A DNA stretch of 64,000 bases from Zychaea mexicana (lineage: Eukaryota > Mucoromycota > Mucoromycetes > Mucorales > Lichtheimiaceae), in NCBI RefSeq assembly GCF_025766255.1, contig NW_026516813.1:31775-95774 (forward strand), read 5' to 3'. The notes beneath the pieces were generated by a model. The model was not told the origin of the DNA and ran no database searches. It worked only from the letters and a program-made list of their open reading frames with translations. Below are positions 26,191 through 39,296 of the stretch, one piece after another (the first letter of the stretch is position 1; each line of letters starts with the position of its first letter). A program made the position numbers and the translations under genes.

Positions 26191-29100
26191 ATGAATGCCT
26201 CGTCGTCGCCGCCGCCATCATCGCCTGACAGCACAGACGATGAGCCACCACTGTCGAGTCGAGAAAAACATATATCACAAGCACCACATTTCCGCATTGA
26301 TCATTCACCATCACTACGTCCCATCTCGAACTCTTCACCTACCACAACTTCACCATCACCGCCTTCATCACCGTCCACTATTCCTACAACAACTTCCACT
26401 ACAAGTACAACGCGCACTGTTGCCAACATTACAACAACCACCAGCATACCATCCACACAAAAACCATTTACACTACCACGAGCTTATAGAATTACACGAT
26501 ACAGCCGCTACTTTATAATCCTATCCATACTCCTATCTTTTATAACTATTTTTGTCATGTTAGACTCATTTTTGCATCATCAACGAGACGTCGATGGATG
26601 TCAGGACAGTTTCATGCAGCCAGTATATCTTCGACAGTCCGGATTTGATAGCGAAATGACTCGATTTGCAAGTAAATACGCGCTTTACTTGTATCGAGAA
26701 AAAGATGTTGATCTTTCCGACCAGGTAAAAAATATCAATGTTTTTGACGAAGCATATGACTCTCTCTCTCTCTCCCTGTCTTATTATTGCGCAACGTTTT
26801 TTTTATGGGGAGGAGGAGACGGACGATGAGGAGAAGACACATTGGAGTTATGAAACTAATATAAATATGGGAAACTAATTCTTTGGGTAAAAAAAAAACA
26901 CATGTATACTAGCCTACGGGAGTTCCAGTACTGTTTATTCCTGGCCATGCAGGGAGTCATAAGCAAATACGATCCATAGCCGCCGAAACAGCGTATGCCT
27001 ATTATCAGCATTACGCCACACATCCAGAAATTCCAAAGCAAGGCGTCAGGAATCTCGATTTTTTTACGGGTTAGTTTTAGAAAGGAGAGAAAAAGCTTTC
27101 GATGTGGAACAGAGAGAACAGGCGGATTGTTTCTTTTGTTGGTACCGGAAAACTCATACTTTCTCACGTAAACCAACAACACGTTTGGGGATTACATTAG
27201 TGGATTTTCACGAAGAGTTTTCTGCGTTGCATGGACAATCTTTACTCGAGCAGGCCGAGTATCTCAACGATGCAATCGACTATATCCTCAAACTCTACCC
27301 ACGATCCCGTAAATCCCGACGCTATCCTGACCCAACATCTGTTCTGATCATCGGCCATTCCATGGGTGGTGTTGTTGCACGCAGCATGTTTATGATCAAC
27401 AATTACCAGCCAGGATCCATCAACACCATCATCACGCTATCGACGCCGCACATTTTACCGCCTGCACCGTTTGATTGGAAAATATCCAAGATTTACGACG
27501 ACATGCATCGGTATTGGGTCAACGGGTACAACACGCATTCTCACGATCTATCGGCAACGACAAAGACAGCGACGGACTATCACCACTGGGCCTCACTCAA
27601 GGACGTGATGCTCATTTCGATTGCCGGTGGCACGTTGGACAATATTGTGTGCTCCGACTCGGCCAACGTCGGTGCATTTATACCGGCATCCAATGGATTC
27701 ACAGTGTTCACAACCGCGGTTCCCCAAGTGTGGACGGGTACGGATCATTTATCCATCTATTCGTGCAAACAGTTGGTGCGAGTCTTGGCAAAAAGCATGC
27801 TGGATATTGTCGACACCCGACGTGCAACCCAGACCAAGTCACTAGAAGATCGCATGGCTGTCATGAAAAAGGCGTTTCTTAGTGGATTGGAAGACAGAAC
27901 GCAGGGTTTATCCCTAGGTATCTTGAAGAATCTTTTTCATTTGGATATTGATGGCGTGGTCGTCTACATATAAAGACGATCATTTATATAACTCTTTTGT
28001 CCTTTTAAATAGGTCGCCCAAATCACAGCCAGATGTCCGACCGCGATCTGCGATCATTAAAGATCGGGGAGCGACTGGTAATTATAGACGACGACGGCGA
28101 CAACACCGCCGCCCCTGTACGACTCTCATTATTGCCAAGATCGACAGATGCCACGGCATTCTCCGTCTTGACCGATCAACCTATCGGTGTTGACGGGTCC
28201 CGATTTTCCTTGGTCTTTTGCAACATGATGGACCGGGTTTCAACAAGTGACAACACGCGACTCGTGTGTCAACCTGCAGATGAAGCCGCTGTGCTTGTAC
28301 CTGCATCTACCGAGCGTGACAACCATCCATTCTCGGGTCGCACCTTTTCATTTGCCAGCGTTCGATATGATGAAATGAAGCAATACCAATGGTTTGGTGT
28401 GATGGATGACGGCGTAGGCAGTAGTAGTAGCAGTGGTAGCAGTGGTGGATTTTTAATAGCAGAGTCATTCAATCCTGAGGAGGGCAAACACAAGTACACA
28501 ATCGACACATCGATGCTATCCATTGCCATGAAAGGCGTTCACGTCAATGTCAAACCAGCGCTGTTCTCATCCATCCACATCCCATCGATCGAAAGCCCGA
28601 TGCTTGCGTACCATCTCAAAGTGTCACGACGTGGCTGTAGCAACATATTCGCGCCTTTTCTTCGACAGTCCATATCGACCATGCACGAATCCAAATTCTA
28701 TGTCAATCTAGCGAATAGCCAAGATGAGACAGATGTTTCGTTACACGGACGCACCGCATTTTCGTCCATGGCAATCAGCACACGCGACGTCGATCATCGA
28801 GGACTGTCATTACAAGTTTGGATGGACCCAACATGTGGTGACGAGCCGCTTAAAATTGACCTTGCGATCGATTGGTATGGCAGTGCAGGACGGATAGGTT
28901 TCCGCAATGGGATAATGCTGCTGGCATATGCATTCATTATCGTGATGTTTGTTATTGCGGGACAGATCTATTGCTACAACAAGACAGGTAAGGAAACAAG
29001 AGTGCTTATTGAGTAGAGAGGGCTTGCTGATTGAGATGAAGCGTCTAACTGATGGTTTCTTTCCCCTCCCCCCTTCGCACACACCTAATTTAGGAATATT

Positions 29101-30310
29101 TCCGCATTTCGGACAAGGGCTTAGTTTTTGCATCCGACGCACGTTACCTGTCATTATACCCATTGTAGCACTCTGCAGCATCTATCAGTGCACGACACAG
29201 CACCATCTACCTGCATACACCACTGTTTTGAACGACCTGGATGTATCGATTGCTTGGCATGACCTGCTTATTGGAAACTCAGATCCGTTCTTCTGGTGGC
29301 TGCCCATTGTTGGCCTGCTGCTGAGTCTTGGCGCCATCTCGTTTGTGTGGTTGGTTGTGGAGTTGCTGCTGCATTTTTGTGCCAGCATTTCCTCGTTTCT
29401 CATTGGTCAGCGGTCCACCTTTGCCACTACTACTACTACCTGGCGTTGGTGTAACCGAGCGAATGAAACGAGGAGTCAGAAATTTCAACGAAGAGCCATC
29501 ACCACATTGGTGCTTTTTGTAATGGTGGCAACATGTATCCCGTATCAGTTTGTCTTTGTCGTGGCAGTCTTGGTGCATATCATTAGTTGTATCAGGTCAT
29601 TGATACGGACATGGGCTGCGGTAAGTGGGTTTCATAAAAGGGAAAAAAATACAGATATATATATAATTCTAGAATGACCCAGAAAAGTTTAATATAACTC
29701 CACTCTTACTAATCGATTGCTATGGGCCTATTACCTACTACTACTACTACTACCACTGTCACTACTTTTGATGGAGTAACTTTAGCCGTTGCAAGGTTAC
29801 AAACGAGCCAATCGCTACCATTACATGCAATCGCTTCTACTGCTGATGATTACGCTGCTTCCATTCAATTTGCCTATTCTGGTTGTGTGGATACGTAATT
29901 TATCAGTTCATTGGTTCGTTCCGTTTTCATCCGACCACAATGTGTTTGCGATTGCACCGTTCATTCTGTACGTCGAGCTGCTGACAGGAAGTCGTAAGAT
30001 GCTTCCTCGGACCCAGGGGTAAGTAGAGTGACATATGCACTTGGATCGATTAGAAGAAGAGGGTGGAGCTGACAACGGATATGGAAACTTACGTAGGCCT
30101 TGGCATTGGGGAACGTGCATTCTGATCTACGGTGTGGTTGCATATACGTTCCTGTACGGGATCAAGTACACCCACTCGATTTACTTTCTGTCGAATCATA
30201 TGATGGCTTGGTTTCTGCTGCTCCACGCTCGAGATTCGCATTATGGACGAATGACGTATCGTTACGTAGCGGACCATGTGTATCCTTTCCGCAGCAAAAA
30301 GCATTCTTGA
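26191..30310 (+). CDS. BST1: GPI inositol-deacylase (PGAP1/BST1-like)
   Basis: ER membrane lipase that removes the acyl chain from the inositol of GPI anchors, a step needed for efficient ER exit of GPI proteins. Seven exons (26191-26724, 26913-27069, 27201-27917, 28013-28987, 29094-29620, 29786-30018, 30097-30310) join in phase to 1118 aa, the usual length. A Ser/Thr/Pro-rich cytosolic N-terminus precedes a TM at about 106-125. The alpha/beta-hydrolase core has FIPGHAGSHKQIRS, FFTVDFHEEFSALHGQ and the nucleophile elbow GHSMGG near residue 283. A lumenal beta-rich region follows, then several C-terminal TM segments (GIMLLAYAFIIVMFVIAG and later ones). The start ATG is the first in the long frame and supplies the N-terminal anchor. 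The frame is intact. Confidence 0.93.
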
Positions 30311-30916
30311 CACATATAATTACTCATCACATACCACCTTCATCCACTCCCTGCGTGTATATCTTCACTCACTCTCCGCAACCCATCTCACTCATTTACA
30401 CACACACACACACACTTTTTATATTTAACTATTTAATACTTCATTTTGTACTTATTCGTCTGTAGTTATTGTTTTTTGCGTTTTGTAGTTTCTTGTTAGA
30501 GGACAACGAGTAAAAACATCTTTCTTTCTCAAAACAACACCATGTCTTGCCAAAACAAAAAAGGGCTGTGTCATGATCCATTAGTCAGACTATGTGACCC
30601 TATCCTCGATGGACTGAACAACACCTGCATCCACACACACACACACACCCCACCCCCTCCCCCCCAACCCAAAGGTGCTGCGTAAAAACGCAAAAGGAGT
30701 ATTGCGAAATGGTTAGGACATGTGATAGCAAAAGGGCCACGGCCCATTAAATAAAAAGTTGCTAACAAACAAAGGCTCTTACAAACTGACCCACAGACGC
30801 AAACACGTAGAAAAAATTTGTGTGTGTTTCAAAAAAATCAAACCCTCTCTTTTTTAATCCCACCCTTTCTTAATTTTTACTGCTCCGTCTCTTTCTTCTT
30901 CTTTTTTCTCACTTTT
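30311..30916. other. Intergenic with CA microsatellites
   Basis: This is the 3' flank of BST1 and the leader of the RRM gene. CA runs lie near 30399-30414 and 30632-30648, followed by C-rich and CT-rich DNA. No coding exon is seen. Confidence 0.5.
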
Positions 30917-32947
30917 ATGCCTTTTTCACTAGACTTTGGTACATCGCAGCAACCACAACAACAGCAACAACAACAACACTTTTCATTACCCATGGTCTTG
31001 CAAGAAATCAGAAAGACTACCTTATGGTAACCTTTTCTTTATTGTTGAAACCTTAACCCCCTTTTCCCTCTTTTTTTGCCCCTTGCTTTTTTTTTTTTTT
31101 TTTTTTTTGTTTCTGACATTCTTGTCATATAGGATGGGTGATCTCGAGCCATGGATGGATGAACAGTACATTCGTCAACTCTGGTTCAACCTCAACGAAA
31201 CGGTCATGGTCAAAGTCATTCGAGATAAAGTGACCTCGTAAGTTTATTCTTCTTTATTAACTACTTGTTTGCTTGGCTGCATAATCTCTGCTCGGGAAAA
31301 GAATAATAACGTCGACTAACATTTAAAAAAATTGTTGTCTACCATCTCCACCCCCCCGTCACCCAAATTACAACACCCTCATACAATGTATAGTGCCAGT
31401 GCTGGTTATGCCTTTGTTGATTTCGGTTCGACGGCCAGCGCAGCTGCTGCGCTCAATGCTTTCAATGGTGCCGTCATTCCAAACACTCACAAGACGTTTA
31501 AGCTCAATTGGGCGTCAGGTGGTGGCCTGATCGACCGACGGTAAGTCAGGCGTTTCTTTTTCTTTCCTTCTTTTTTGAAATTACATAATATATTTCGAAC
31601 CAAAAAAAAAACTCATTGCTCTTGTTATGAATGATTGTAGAGAGGATCGACAGCCCGAGTACTCAATCTTTGCCGGCGACCTCAGTCCCGATTGCACCGA
31701 ACCGACATTGTTGGTAAGTTTTCTATTTTCGGACTCGAAAAAAAAAAAAAAAAAAGAGGTTAGCTCAAGTGGAAAAAGGGAAACAATAAAAGCTGAACTA
31801 AACCTTATATAGTCGGCCTTTGCAAGCCGCTACCGTTCATGCAAATCGGCAAAGATCATGACAGATCCTCGCACAGGCTTGTCCCGTGGCTACGGCTTTG
31901 TACGCTTTTCCGACCCACTTGAGCAGCAGCGTGCTCTCATTGAAATGCAGGGCATGCTCATCTGCAACCGTCCTGTGCGAGTTTCAATGGCAACGCCCAA
32001 ACATCATCAACAACAACAACAAGCAACAACAGGAGCAGCGACGGGGTCAACGCTGTCATCGTCATCGTCATTAGTGCAGCAGCAACAGCAGCAACAGCAG
32101 CAACAGCAGCAACACCAATCCAGCTCGCCCACGTCGCTGTCGCCACAATCCAAGTCGCCGATCATGCAGGCAAACGATCCCAACAACACGACCGTGTTTG
32201 TAGGTGGACTGTCCGCACCGATTAGAGAAGACGAACTGCGCCAGTACTTTAGTCCGTTTGGCGAAATTGTGTACACCAAAATCCCGCCCGGTAAAGGCTG
32301 CGGATTTGTGCAGTTCGTTTCGAGATTGTCTGCCGAAACCGCGATCCAGCAGATGAACGGTTACCAGATTGGAAACTCCCGCATTCGTTTGTCTTGGGGT
32401 CGTTCGCAGAATGACAAATCCGCAGCTGCGGCGGCTGCGGCGGCTGCTGCTGCTACTGCCGCTGCTGCTGCTGCTGCCGCCCAAGCTCAAAAACAACAAC
32501 AGCAACAACAGGAACAATTGCAACGGTAAGCTGATCTTTTTATTTTTAGCACTGACTTTGCAGGAATATATCCATGGGCCCCCTTTTACTCACGTTTCTC
32601 TCAAACCTAATCTCGTCGACTCCCTGCTTCTTCCCCGTGTGCGTCGCAGTAGGGCATCGCTTGTTTCCAATTACAGCCCGTTTTCGTCAGTGCGCCAGCA
32701 GCAGCCCTCAGCGTATGAATCATATGAACAGCAGTCAGCGGTGTTTCCGTCATCGCTGCTTCAACGGACGTATCAGAACAGAGCCTCGTCATTGGATTGG
32801 CTCATGCGTGACGATAGCCTGTTCTCATCGACGTCAAAGCTGTTCGACAACCGCCCTGTGACCGAGTCAACAAGCACCACGCCTTCGTCTGTCGTGACAA
32901 GCACCCCGTCTCCTTGGAGCTCGTTCAACCACATTTACGCTCAATAA
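30917..32947 (+). CDS. Three-RRM RNA-binding protein (NAM8/CSX1/SECp43-like)
   Basis: RNA-binding protein of the group that includes yeast Nam8/Ngr1, fission yeast Csx1 and TRNAU1AP. Members act in splicing or mRNA stability, and which role applies here cannot be told. Exons 30917-31026, 31133-31237, 31394-31540, 31641-31713, 31813-32525 and 32650-32947 give about 481 aa in phase. RRM1 begins TTLWMGDLEPWMDE with RNP1-like GYAFVDF. RRM2 begins YSIFAGDLSPDCTE with GYGFVRF. RRM3 begins TTVFVGGLSAPI with GCGFVQF. Poly-Gln and poly-Ala runs flank RRM3. The last acceptor is a CAGTAG pair three bases apart, so two isoforms differing by one residue are possible. Start 30917 is chosen because it is the ATG that splices into RRM1. 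Confidence 0.92.
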
Positions 32948-33478
32948 GCTTTCCGTTCCTTTGACTCCCCACTCTCCACCCCACTCTCCATCGCTCTATC
33001 CGTCTGCTTCTTCCAACAACAACCTCTATCCACTTCTTCTTCTCACATTGCATGCAGTTTTTCCCTCTTATCTCTTTTCTTTGTTTGTTTTCTTTTCTGT
33101 CATAGTATAATCTTTCCAACCCCCCCCCTCCCTTCCCCTCCCCTTTCTCTTTGTTTTTTCCTTCTTCCCCTCTCCTCAACAAACACATCTTTACATATTA
33201 TTATATACTCTTTACACACATACATTATATCTACAGCACAGCACAGCACAACACCCACTCATATTTCACGCACATTCTCATATTATATACTACTGAATTG
33301 GCTCTTTTCTTTTCCCTACTCCTTTTGCATTTTGTAAAGTTTTGAATTTATTGTATTGACTTTCTTTTTTCTTCTTCTTCTTCATGATGTGCTAGCATTA
33401 CAATATCAAAATTTTAAACCATTAATAAAATCATACAAATATCTTTGTTTTTTCCTGTACAGATGACCGTCTTTTTCT
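32948..33478. other. Shared 3' flank of convergent genes
   Basis: Pyrimidine-rich DNA between the stops of the RRM gene and the minus-strand glycosyltransferase. It should hold both 3' UTRs. No coding exon is seen. Confidence 0.5.
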
Positions 33479-35397
33479 TTACATGTAGGGTGGCTGTTGA
33501 GCATAATTAGGATAGAATACGATGCTGTTTGGATCTGGCACGTTGGGAGCGTTGCTGCTGATATTACCGTTGCCAGGTCTACCGTTGACACTCGGATTGA
33601 GAAAGAAGACGCACAGATTAAACGTGATGCCTGCGACAATAACAAGAATCCACAGGACAATGGGTAGCGCTTCCTTGACTTGCAGACACAAGACATTCTC
33701 GAGCTTGCGTTCAGCGGCTGACCGCGCACTTGTGCCCCAACCGACATCCCATAACGACACGAGTGCCCACAGTTTGGCCGGCACGAGTCCGATCAGATAG
33801 TAAATCGAGTACATTGGGAACGCCAAGAAGCGGAGCGAACGTGTGACGATAAACGAATACAAGGTCTTGATGCACGCAATCGCCATCAGTGAGACAAGCC
33901 AGACGGCCAAGACAAACGGTGCGTGGGCCCACAGAATGTAAAAGATCGAAAACAGGAGCACAAACGGGTACACGCCTTGGTAAAACAGTTCGGCTGCCAT
34001 CCATGGACTGTGCTTGTGCAGACACCGGGCGTTCCAGATGAGCTCCCGGTAGAAACTTTTGGACCAGCGCGTCTGTTGCTTGAACCAACGCAAAAAGTTG
34101 ATCGGTGTTTCAGTCTCGCAAAACGCATAGTGGGTGTATACCACACGATATCCACGCATCAAAACTCGGTTGGTGAGATGTCTAATAAGCGTTTAGTGTG
34201 CCCCCACATGGAGTTAGTAAGAATTACTGGACTGGCGTGACGAGCTTAAGCTTACCGATCATCGCCATACGTGCATTCCATGCCAAGGAAACGTTGCTTG
34301 ATCCAATCATCCAGCACTTGGGCCAAAACATTGGTTCGATAAAGGCCCATAGGTCCCGAGACACATGTCACACATCGATTAAAACTCTGAGCAGCCCGCT
34401 CGATATTGAACGCCATCCAGTATCGCAAAGATGACATGAAACTCAACAGACTGTCACTCGAATTCCAGATGCGTACATCGCCTGCCGCCGCGCCCGTCTT
34501 GGGATGCCAGTACAGCGCCCGCTCGAGCTCGATCAGTGCTTGTGGGTCAAACCGGGTATCCGAGTCTGTGGACATGACTGCATCGCATCCCGCTGCCATC
34601 AGAACTCTGAACGCAGTGTACATGGCATGCCGCTTGCCGCGGTGCGGCTGGAGATAGCACACCGCGCGGGTATCGGTAGGTAGAATGACCCGTTCACCAT
34701 AGAGTGCTGGGCTGCTACTCCTATTACTACTACTGCTGCTGCTGCTGCTACTTGCTTTGGATGCTTGTTGGTGTTGTGGTTGGGATTGTTGATGGGAGGG
34801 TAATGGCATCGCTATCGTTGCTGCTGCTGCTGCTGCTGCTGCTGGCTTTTCATTATTGAGTATTGTCTCGTCGATTTCGCTCATCGTGTTGTTCGTGTCT
34901 TGATCTGATAGCAAGTGGGGCAATACCACAACGGGGTTGTTGGGAAAAGCCTTTTCGAAAATGGCAGCCATTTCATGATCTTGCGGATCCTTTCCATCTA
35001 TCACGACAACAATTTTGAACGGGTCCGGATATTCCATTCGCTGTATCGATTCCAAGCATTGGGCAAAGAGCATTGGCTCTTCACGATATCCAACGACAGC
35101 CAATCCAACCTTGGTTGCTTTGCGTGTTTGCTGCTGCTGAGGATATTCTTCTTGTTTGCGTGCAGATACAGGTGATGGTGATCGTTTGCGGTAGCGGTAC
35201 AAAAGATATCGATTCAGCGAAGCAAATGTCAATTGTAGCACAATGAAGCAGAACACAACTGTGCCGTATACGCCAAGTGCCCAAAACGATTGTCGTGTCA
35301 CGTGCAAGTGCAATGCATACCCAACAATGGCTGGGACTACAAACAAGCATGAGATGGTGATTGAGTATAAGATTTTCAGTGGTAACGTCCAGATCAT
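33479..35397 (-). CDS. Hyaluronan/chitin-synthase-like GT2 glycosyltransferase
   Basis: Membrane processive family-2 glycosyltransferase. Exons 34256-35397 and 33479-34181 (minus) join in phase to 614 aa. ATG at 35395-35397 is the first true ATG of the frame and precedes two N-terminal TM helices. The catalytic domain shows VGLAVVGYREEP, VVVIDGKDPQD, the DxD site STDSDTRFDP, CVSGPMGLYR, YGDDRHLTNR and QQTRWSKSFYRE (QxxRW). Four or five TM helices follow. A Ser/Ala/Gln-rich insertion lies in the catalytic domain around residues 180-240. The motif set and topology are closest to hyaluronan synthases and Cps1-type fungal enzymes. Mucoralean walls contain glucuronic-acid polymers, so a role there is attractive, but substrate is inference. 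Confidence 0.88.
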
Positions 35398-35837
35398 TTC
35401 ATAGGGAATATATAAATTGGATAAATTATAACAATTATGAGAAATAAAAGAAAACAAAGGGAAAGACAAGCAAATCAAAAGAGGTCATTTCTCTTGCTAC
35501 TGGTAATTGCTGTCCGAGTGAGGTGTAAGGCACAATGTATTCGCCTCGCTTGATTTCATGTTTCTTTCCTATCTTTTCTTTCTATCTTTTCTTTATCGTC
35601 ATATATTGCATACGTTTTTTAGGAAAATAACTAAGAGTTATATAACATAGCTATTGTATATAATCAAGCATTTTATTTACTACATGCTGGTAAAGATCAA
35701 AGTTGCACAAATACTACAAGTATCAACATTCAAGTTTTGCGTAGCAGCAAAAATTGCAGCATAAAAAAAAAAGTGTAACCAACCTAGGGCAATTAATTGC
35801 GGGGTTCCTCGGGGACTTCGTAGTATTTGGTAAGTCA
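35398..35837. other. Intergenic between two minus-strand genes
   Basis: AT-rich upstream region of the glycosyltransferase and downstream flank of endonuclease V. Nothing else is seen. Confidence 0.5.
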
Positions 35838-36786
35838 CTAACTGTTACACTGCTGTTGCCGAATATAAGCTCGGCTATCCAAATCAGCTCGCCGGATCGG
35901 TTCGGGGATACGGAACTTGCAACTGGCAAGGACAATCCGTAGCGCCATGTCAAGGCTGACACGATGCCCCTGACTCACAAAGATTGGGTTTGGAGCAGCG
36001 TCGGTAGTACGTAATGCTGCGCCGTACATGATGTGTGTGTCACCTCCTTGAAGCAGCAGACGATCGCCCCGCTTTTTGAGCTGTGTACGACACTGCTGCT
36101 TAACATGACTCATGGTGAGTTCTGCGCCGTCTGTGATCACGAGAAAGTTTTTGGCTACGCCTATCGTGGGTGTATTAGCAAGCACGCCTAAATGGCAAGC
36201 AATACCGCAGGTGCGTGGATGAAGACGACCGTTGCCGTCAACAAGGATTACTTGTGGGTATAGTTCTGCGTGTTCCTTTTGGAGTTGCTTGAGTAGCTTT
36301 AGCAATGGATCAACTTCACGGAACGCTAGGTAGCCTGCAATGTAAGGAAGGTGGAGTTCTGTTTCCAAATAAGACGTATGAACTACCTGTTCATATTGTC
36401 CATATATTTTTATTTTTTGGTAAGCAAAGAAAAAACAATTATTATGCATGCAAATTATAGTATTAATAATACCTCAAGACTGGGCCATGAGAGAATGGAG
36501 AGACATGCAAGTGCATGCTCAAAGTCGTTCTCTGGGAAGCTTAAATCGACACCGCCAATGTATTTTAAGCCATCTAGCGTTTTGGGATCAAAATCAAGAT
36601 TTTCGTCATTTAAGCTAATGCGTGCACTTAACGCAATCTGCTCACTATCACACAATCAGCAGAAAAAGGGTTTAGAGAGAGAGTAAAGAGTCAAGTCGCC
36701 GGGGGGTGTAAGTTTAGTGAGGCTCCATACTTTTGCCATAATTCTCGTTGAGCTTTAGAAGGGTCGTGATCAAAAGAAGATACCAT
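35838..36786 (-). CDS. Endonuclease V (inosine-specific)
   Basis: Nuclease that cleaves DNA or RNA one bond 3' of an inosine. Exons (minus) 36731-36786, 36473-36644 and 35838-36386 join in phase to 258 aa, the usual size. The three metal-binding acids are visible: Asp in YIGGVDLSF, Glu in YIAGYLAFREV and Asp in VILVDGNG. RTCGIACHLGV, TIGVAKN, the base-wedge segment PYIAGY and the end motif RIPEPIRRADLDSR are also typical. The ATG at 36784-36786 gives MVSSFDHDPSKAQRELWQ, matching the helical N-terminus of the family. The frame is intact. Fungal orthologues may act mainly on inosine in RNA, as shown for the human enzyme. Confidence 0.93.
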
Positions 36787-39039
36787 GGTTGGTTGATGTT
36801 CTCCAGCTTCCTCCTCTCGATTTGCGCCTCTTTTATTTTTAAACAGAAACACGAAAATGCTGCGCCCCATCTTATCACAGACGTGGCTTGTGGCAGTCTC
36901 ACGTCCGTGCTCAATCTGTCAAGGAAGACACTTTCAACCTCTTTTCTACATGCTACATGCTTGTTATAATTACTGTTAGCTGCCATGCTGGTAGTGCCCG
37001 CTTCTGCAGCCTGAAAAACTAGTTTTCCTATCGTTACCCAATTGAGAGAGAGCATGACGCACATATATTGCTAGTGATGATAGTTGATATGACAACGTAC
37101 GAATTTCCTATTATTTTCAGCCCTACCCAAAAAGATTATAGGGTTCTGTGATATCGGTAAGATTGTCCAAAAGATCAGGAGAAGGGTAAAAGAATACACG
37201 CACACCATTGTGACCTACACAGGTTGTTGATAGGTCAGAGAGAAAATAAAAGAACAGTGAGAGCCCGATATGACATGATTTAATTGAATGAAATCACAAC
37301 CTTTAATATACTAAAGTGTTGGAAGAATATGCTGAGAAAAAAGTGGTCGTCACTGTAGTAGAGTCACACAGTCAGGCACTACTTTAGAAATAATACTATA
37401 TATGCTAGATAAATGGATGTAGGTGACGGCAATAAACACAGCACATCAAACTGCAGAGCAACTGGCTCGACAAGCAGACGATTATGATAACTTTAAAAAA
37501 ACACTACAAGAGTACTGTTTGTTGTTGAATCATACTGAACGTTTGATCGACCTACATCATCCAGTCCTGCTTTACATCAAAGAGCTTGGGTATTAATGTT
37601 ATAATAAACCTTTTCAATAACAGCGACAGCTCCCAAAGCCCAAATAATGGCATTTGGTCAAGAAGAATGACAGAAACTGAAATAACGTCATTACAGCAAG
37701 ATGAAGTTTAGAGGATATATACCCGAACAAGTCGTGGATAAAAGTCGAAACTTCATGTATGAATTTCAATGCTTACATCAGATTACAAGTTCTCTTATAC
37801 CAAGGCTATTTTTAGCTTACAAAAAGCAACGTCGAGCAGGTCTACAAATTCATGGCTGGCCCAACAAGATAATTCTATCAAATTCAAGCACACACACGTA
37901 GATACGCTTAGTATTTTGCATTTTTATTATACCTAGTGGAGTACATATGTAACGGCATTCGCTAACATTTGACTTTTGGTCGGAAAAGATACGATACTTA
38001 CCAATGAATGAAACCAGAAAAGGTTCACCGAGCAAGGCTACACTGCCAAAGTCTGAACACCAACTTGCGAGGCTAATTAACGCATTTCAATCCTCATCAT
38101 GAAATGGTGTTGTTGCGTTTCAACTATGAAGTGGAGATAGAAAGAGATAATAGCACGAAGCTGAAAATACACCTGCCAAAGGGGATATATTAAGCAAGAG
38201 CAAGGACAAATCTTCAGGTCTCAATGCGTGGAAAAAAAGGGTAATGGCTTCAGCCCTTATTAATATGAGAAGAAGAGTGTTAGGGCTTTGACACTTTACA
38301 AGGTGTGAGCATGTTAATGGATGATGTCAAGTTTAATTTTCCGTGTATGCTTGATAGTTTTGGATGTAGAAGAAAACATTTTGGTTAATGTAAGGTTCGG
38401 GTTTCAATAGTGGAGGGAATGAAGGAAAATATTAATGTATATAAAGAAGTATACATAGGCTTACCATCCACACTCCGAGCGATCGGCACTCCTGCTCCTA
38501 GCTAGCACCTTCCGTTTTTTGTGTTGTTGATCTTGGTGAGCGGCTTGAAATGATCGCTTGTCGATAAAGTAGCGCTAGTAACAGCGCTCTATGAAATGTA
38601 GAGTGATGCTGGTGGCAGTGATTGATGATGGGCTGTGGTTGCGTTCTCGTTATTGAAGGGTGCTCCATCGCTCTTGTAGAACCCAGTCTCCATGTTGCGC
38701 TTCAAAGCAATCCCTCGAACTCTTTGTTTTGCGGCAGAGAAAACAAAGTGGGATTTGTTAACTTGGACGCATATATGGCATGAAGGTGACGGAGAACGAT
38801 CCGCCCTATGTTGATGGAGCAGGACGCGATTGGGTATACGGTGTGATAGAAGACACCACCACGTCGTCCGCGTGTAATGTGGAATATGTGCGAGCTAGCT
38901 AAACCAAGCCTATTTGAATCTTCATGTAGGCGGTCAGATGATGGGGGTGGATATTACATAGGGGAGCAGATCTCTGTGACAATTTTACAGCATTCGGCGT
39001 AACAGTGTATAATCCAGCTTCTAACTCTCCTCTGCTATA
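36787..39039. other. Intergenic, one possible orphan exon
   Basis: Mostly featureless AT-rich DNA. At 37423-37596 a frame preceded by AG reads like coding sequence (TAINTAHQTAEQLARQADDY, ending LHHPVLLYIKELGY) but has no ATG and no partner exon. It may be a gene relic. The rest shows nothing I can support. Confidence 0.4.
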
Positions 39040-39296
39040 GAGCACTCGCAGCGATGCTTGTAACAAAACTTGTAAATTTAAGCACTTGTAAAATCCTTGT
39101 AGTACTACAATACCGGACTTTCGCAACGGCTATTGTTATTTACAAGCTCACAGATTTCCTGTTAACTTTACAAGCTTCCATATGATAGTAAAATTTACAA
39201 GTCCTCAATTTAACAGCTGGGTTTACAAGAACCGTTGTGAGAACAGACTGGTAAATAAAGTTAACAGCCCATTTACAAGCAACGCTGCGAGTGCTC
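39040..39296. mobile_element. 257-bp MITE with TA target duplication
   Basis: The ends are an inverted pair, GAGCACTCGCAGCG at the left and CGCTGCGAGTGCTC at the right, continuing inwards to TGCTTGTAA / TTACAAGCA with small differences. TA flanks both sides (39038-39039, 39297-39298). The interior carries several scattered CTTGTAAA / TTTACAAG motifs in both orientations. There is no coding capacity. Confidence 0.8.

Noticed and set aside
31958..32523. Long minus-strand frames across the RRM gene
   Set aside because: They are antisense shadows of poly-Gln and poly-Ala codon runs.
37423..37596. Coding-like stretch of 57 codons
   Set aside because: No ATG, no partner exon and no recognised family; mentioned only as a possible relic.
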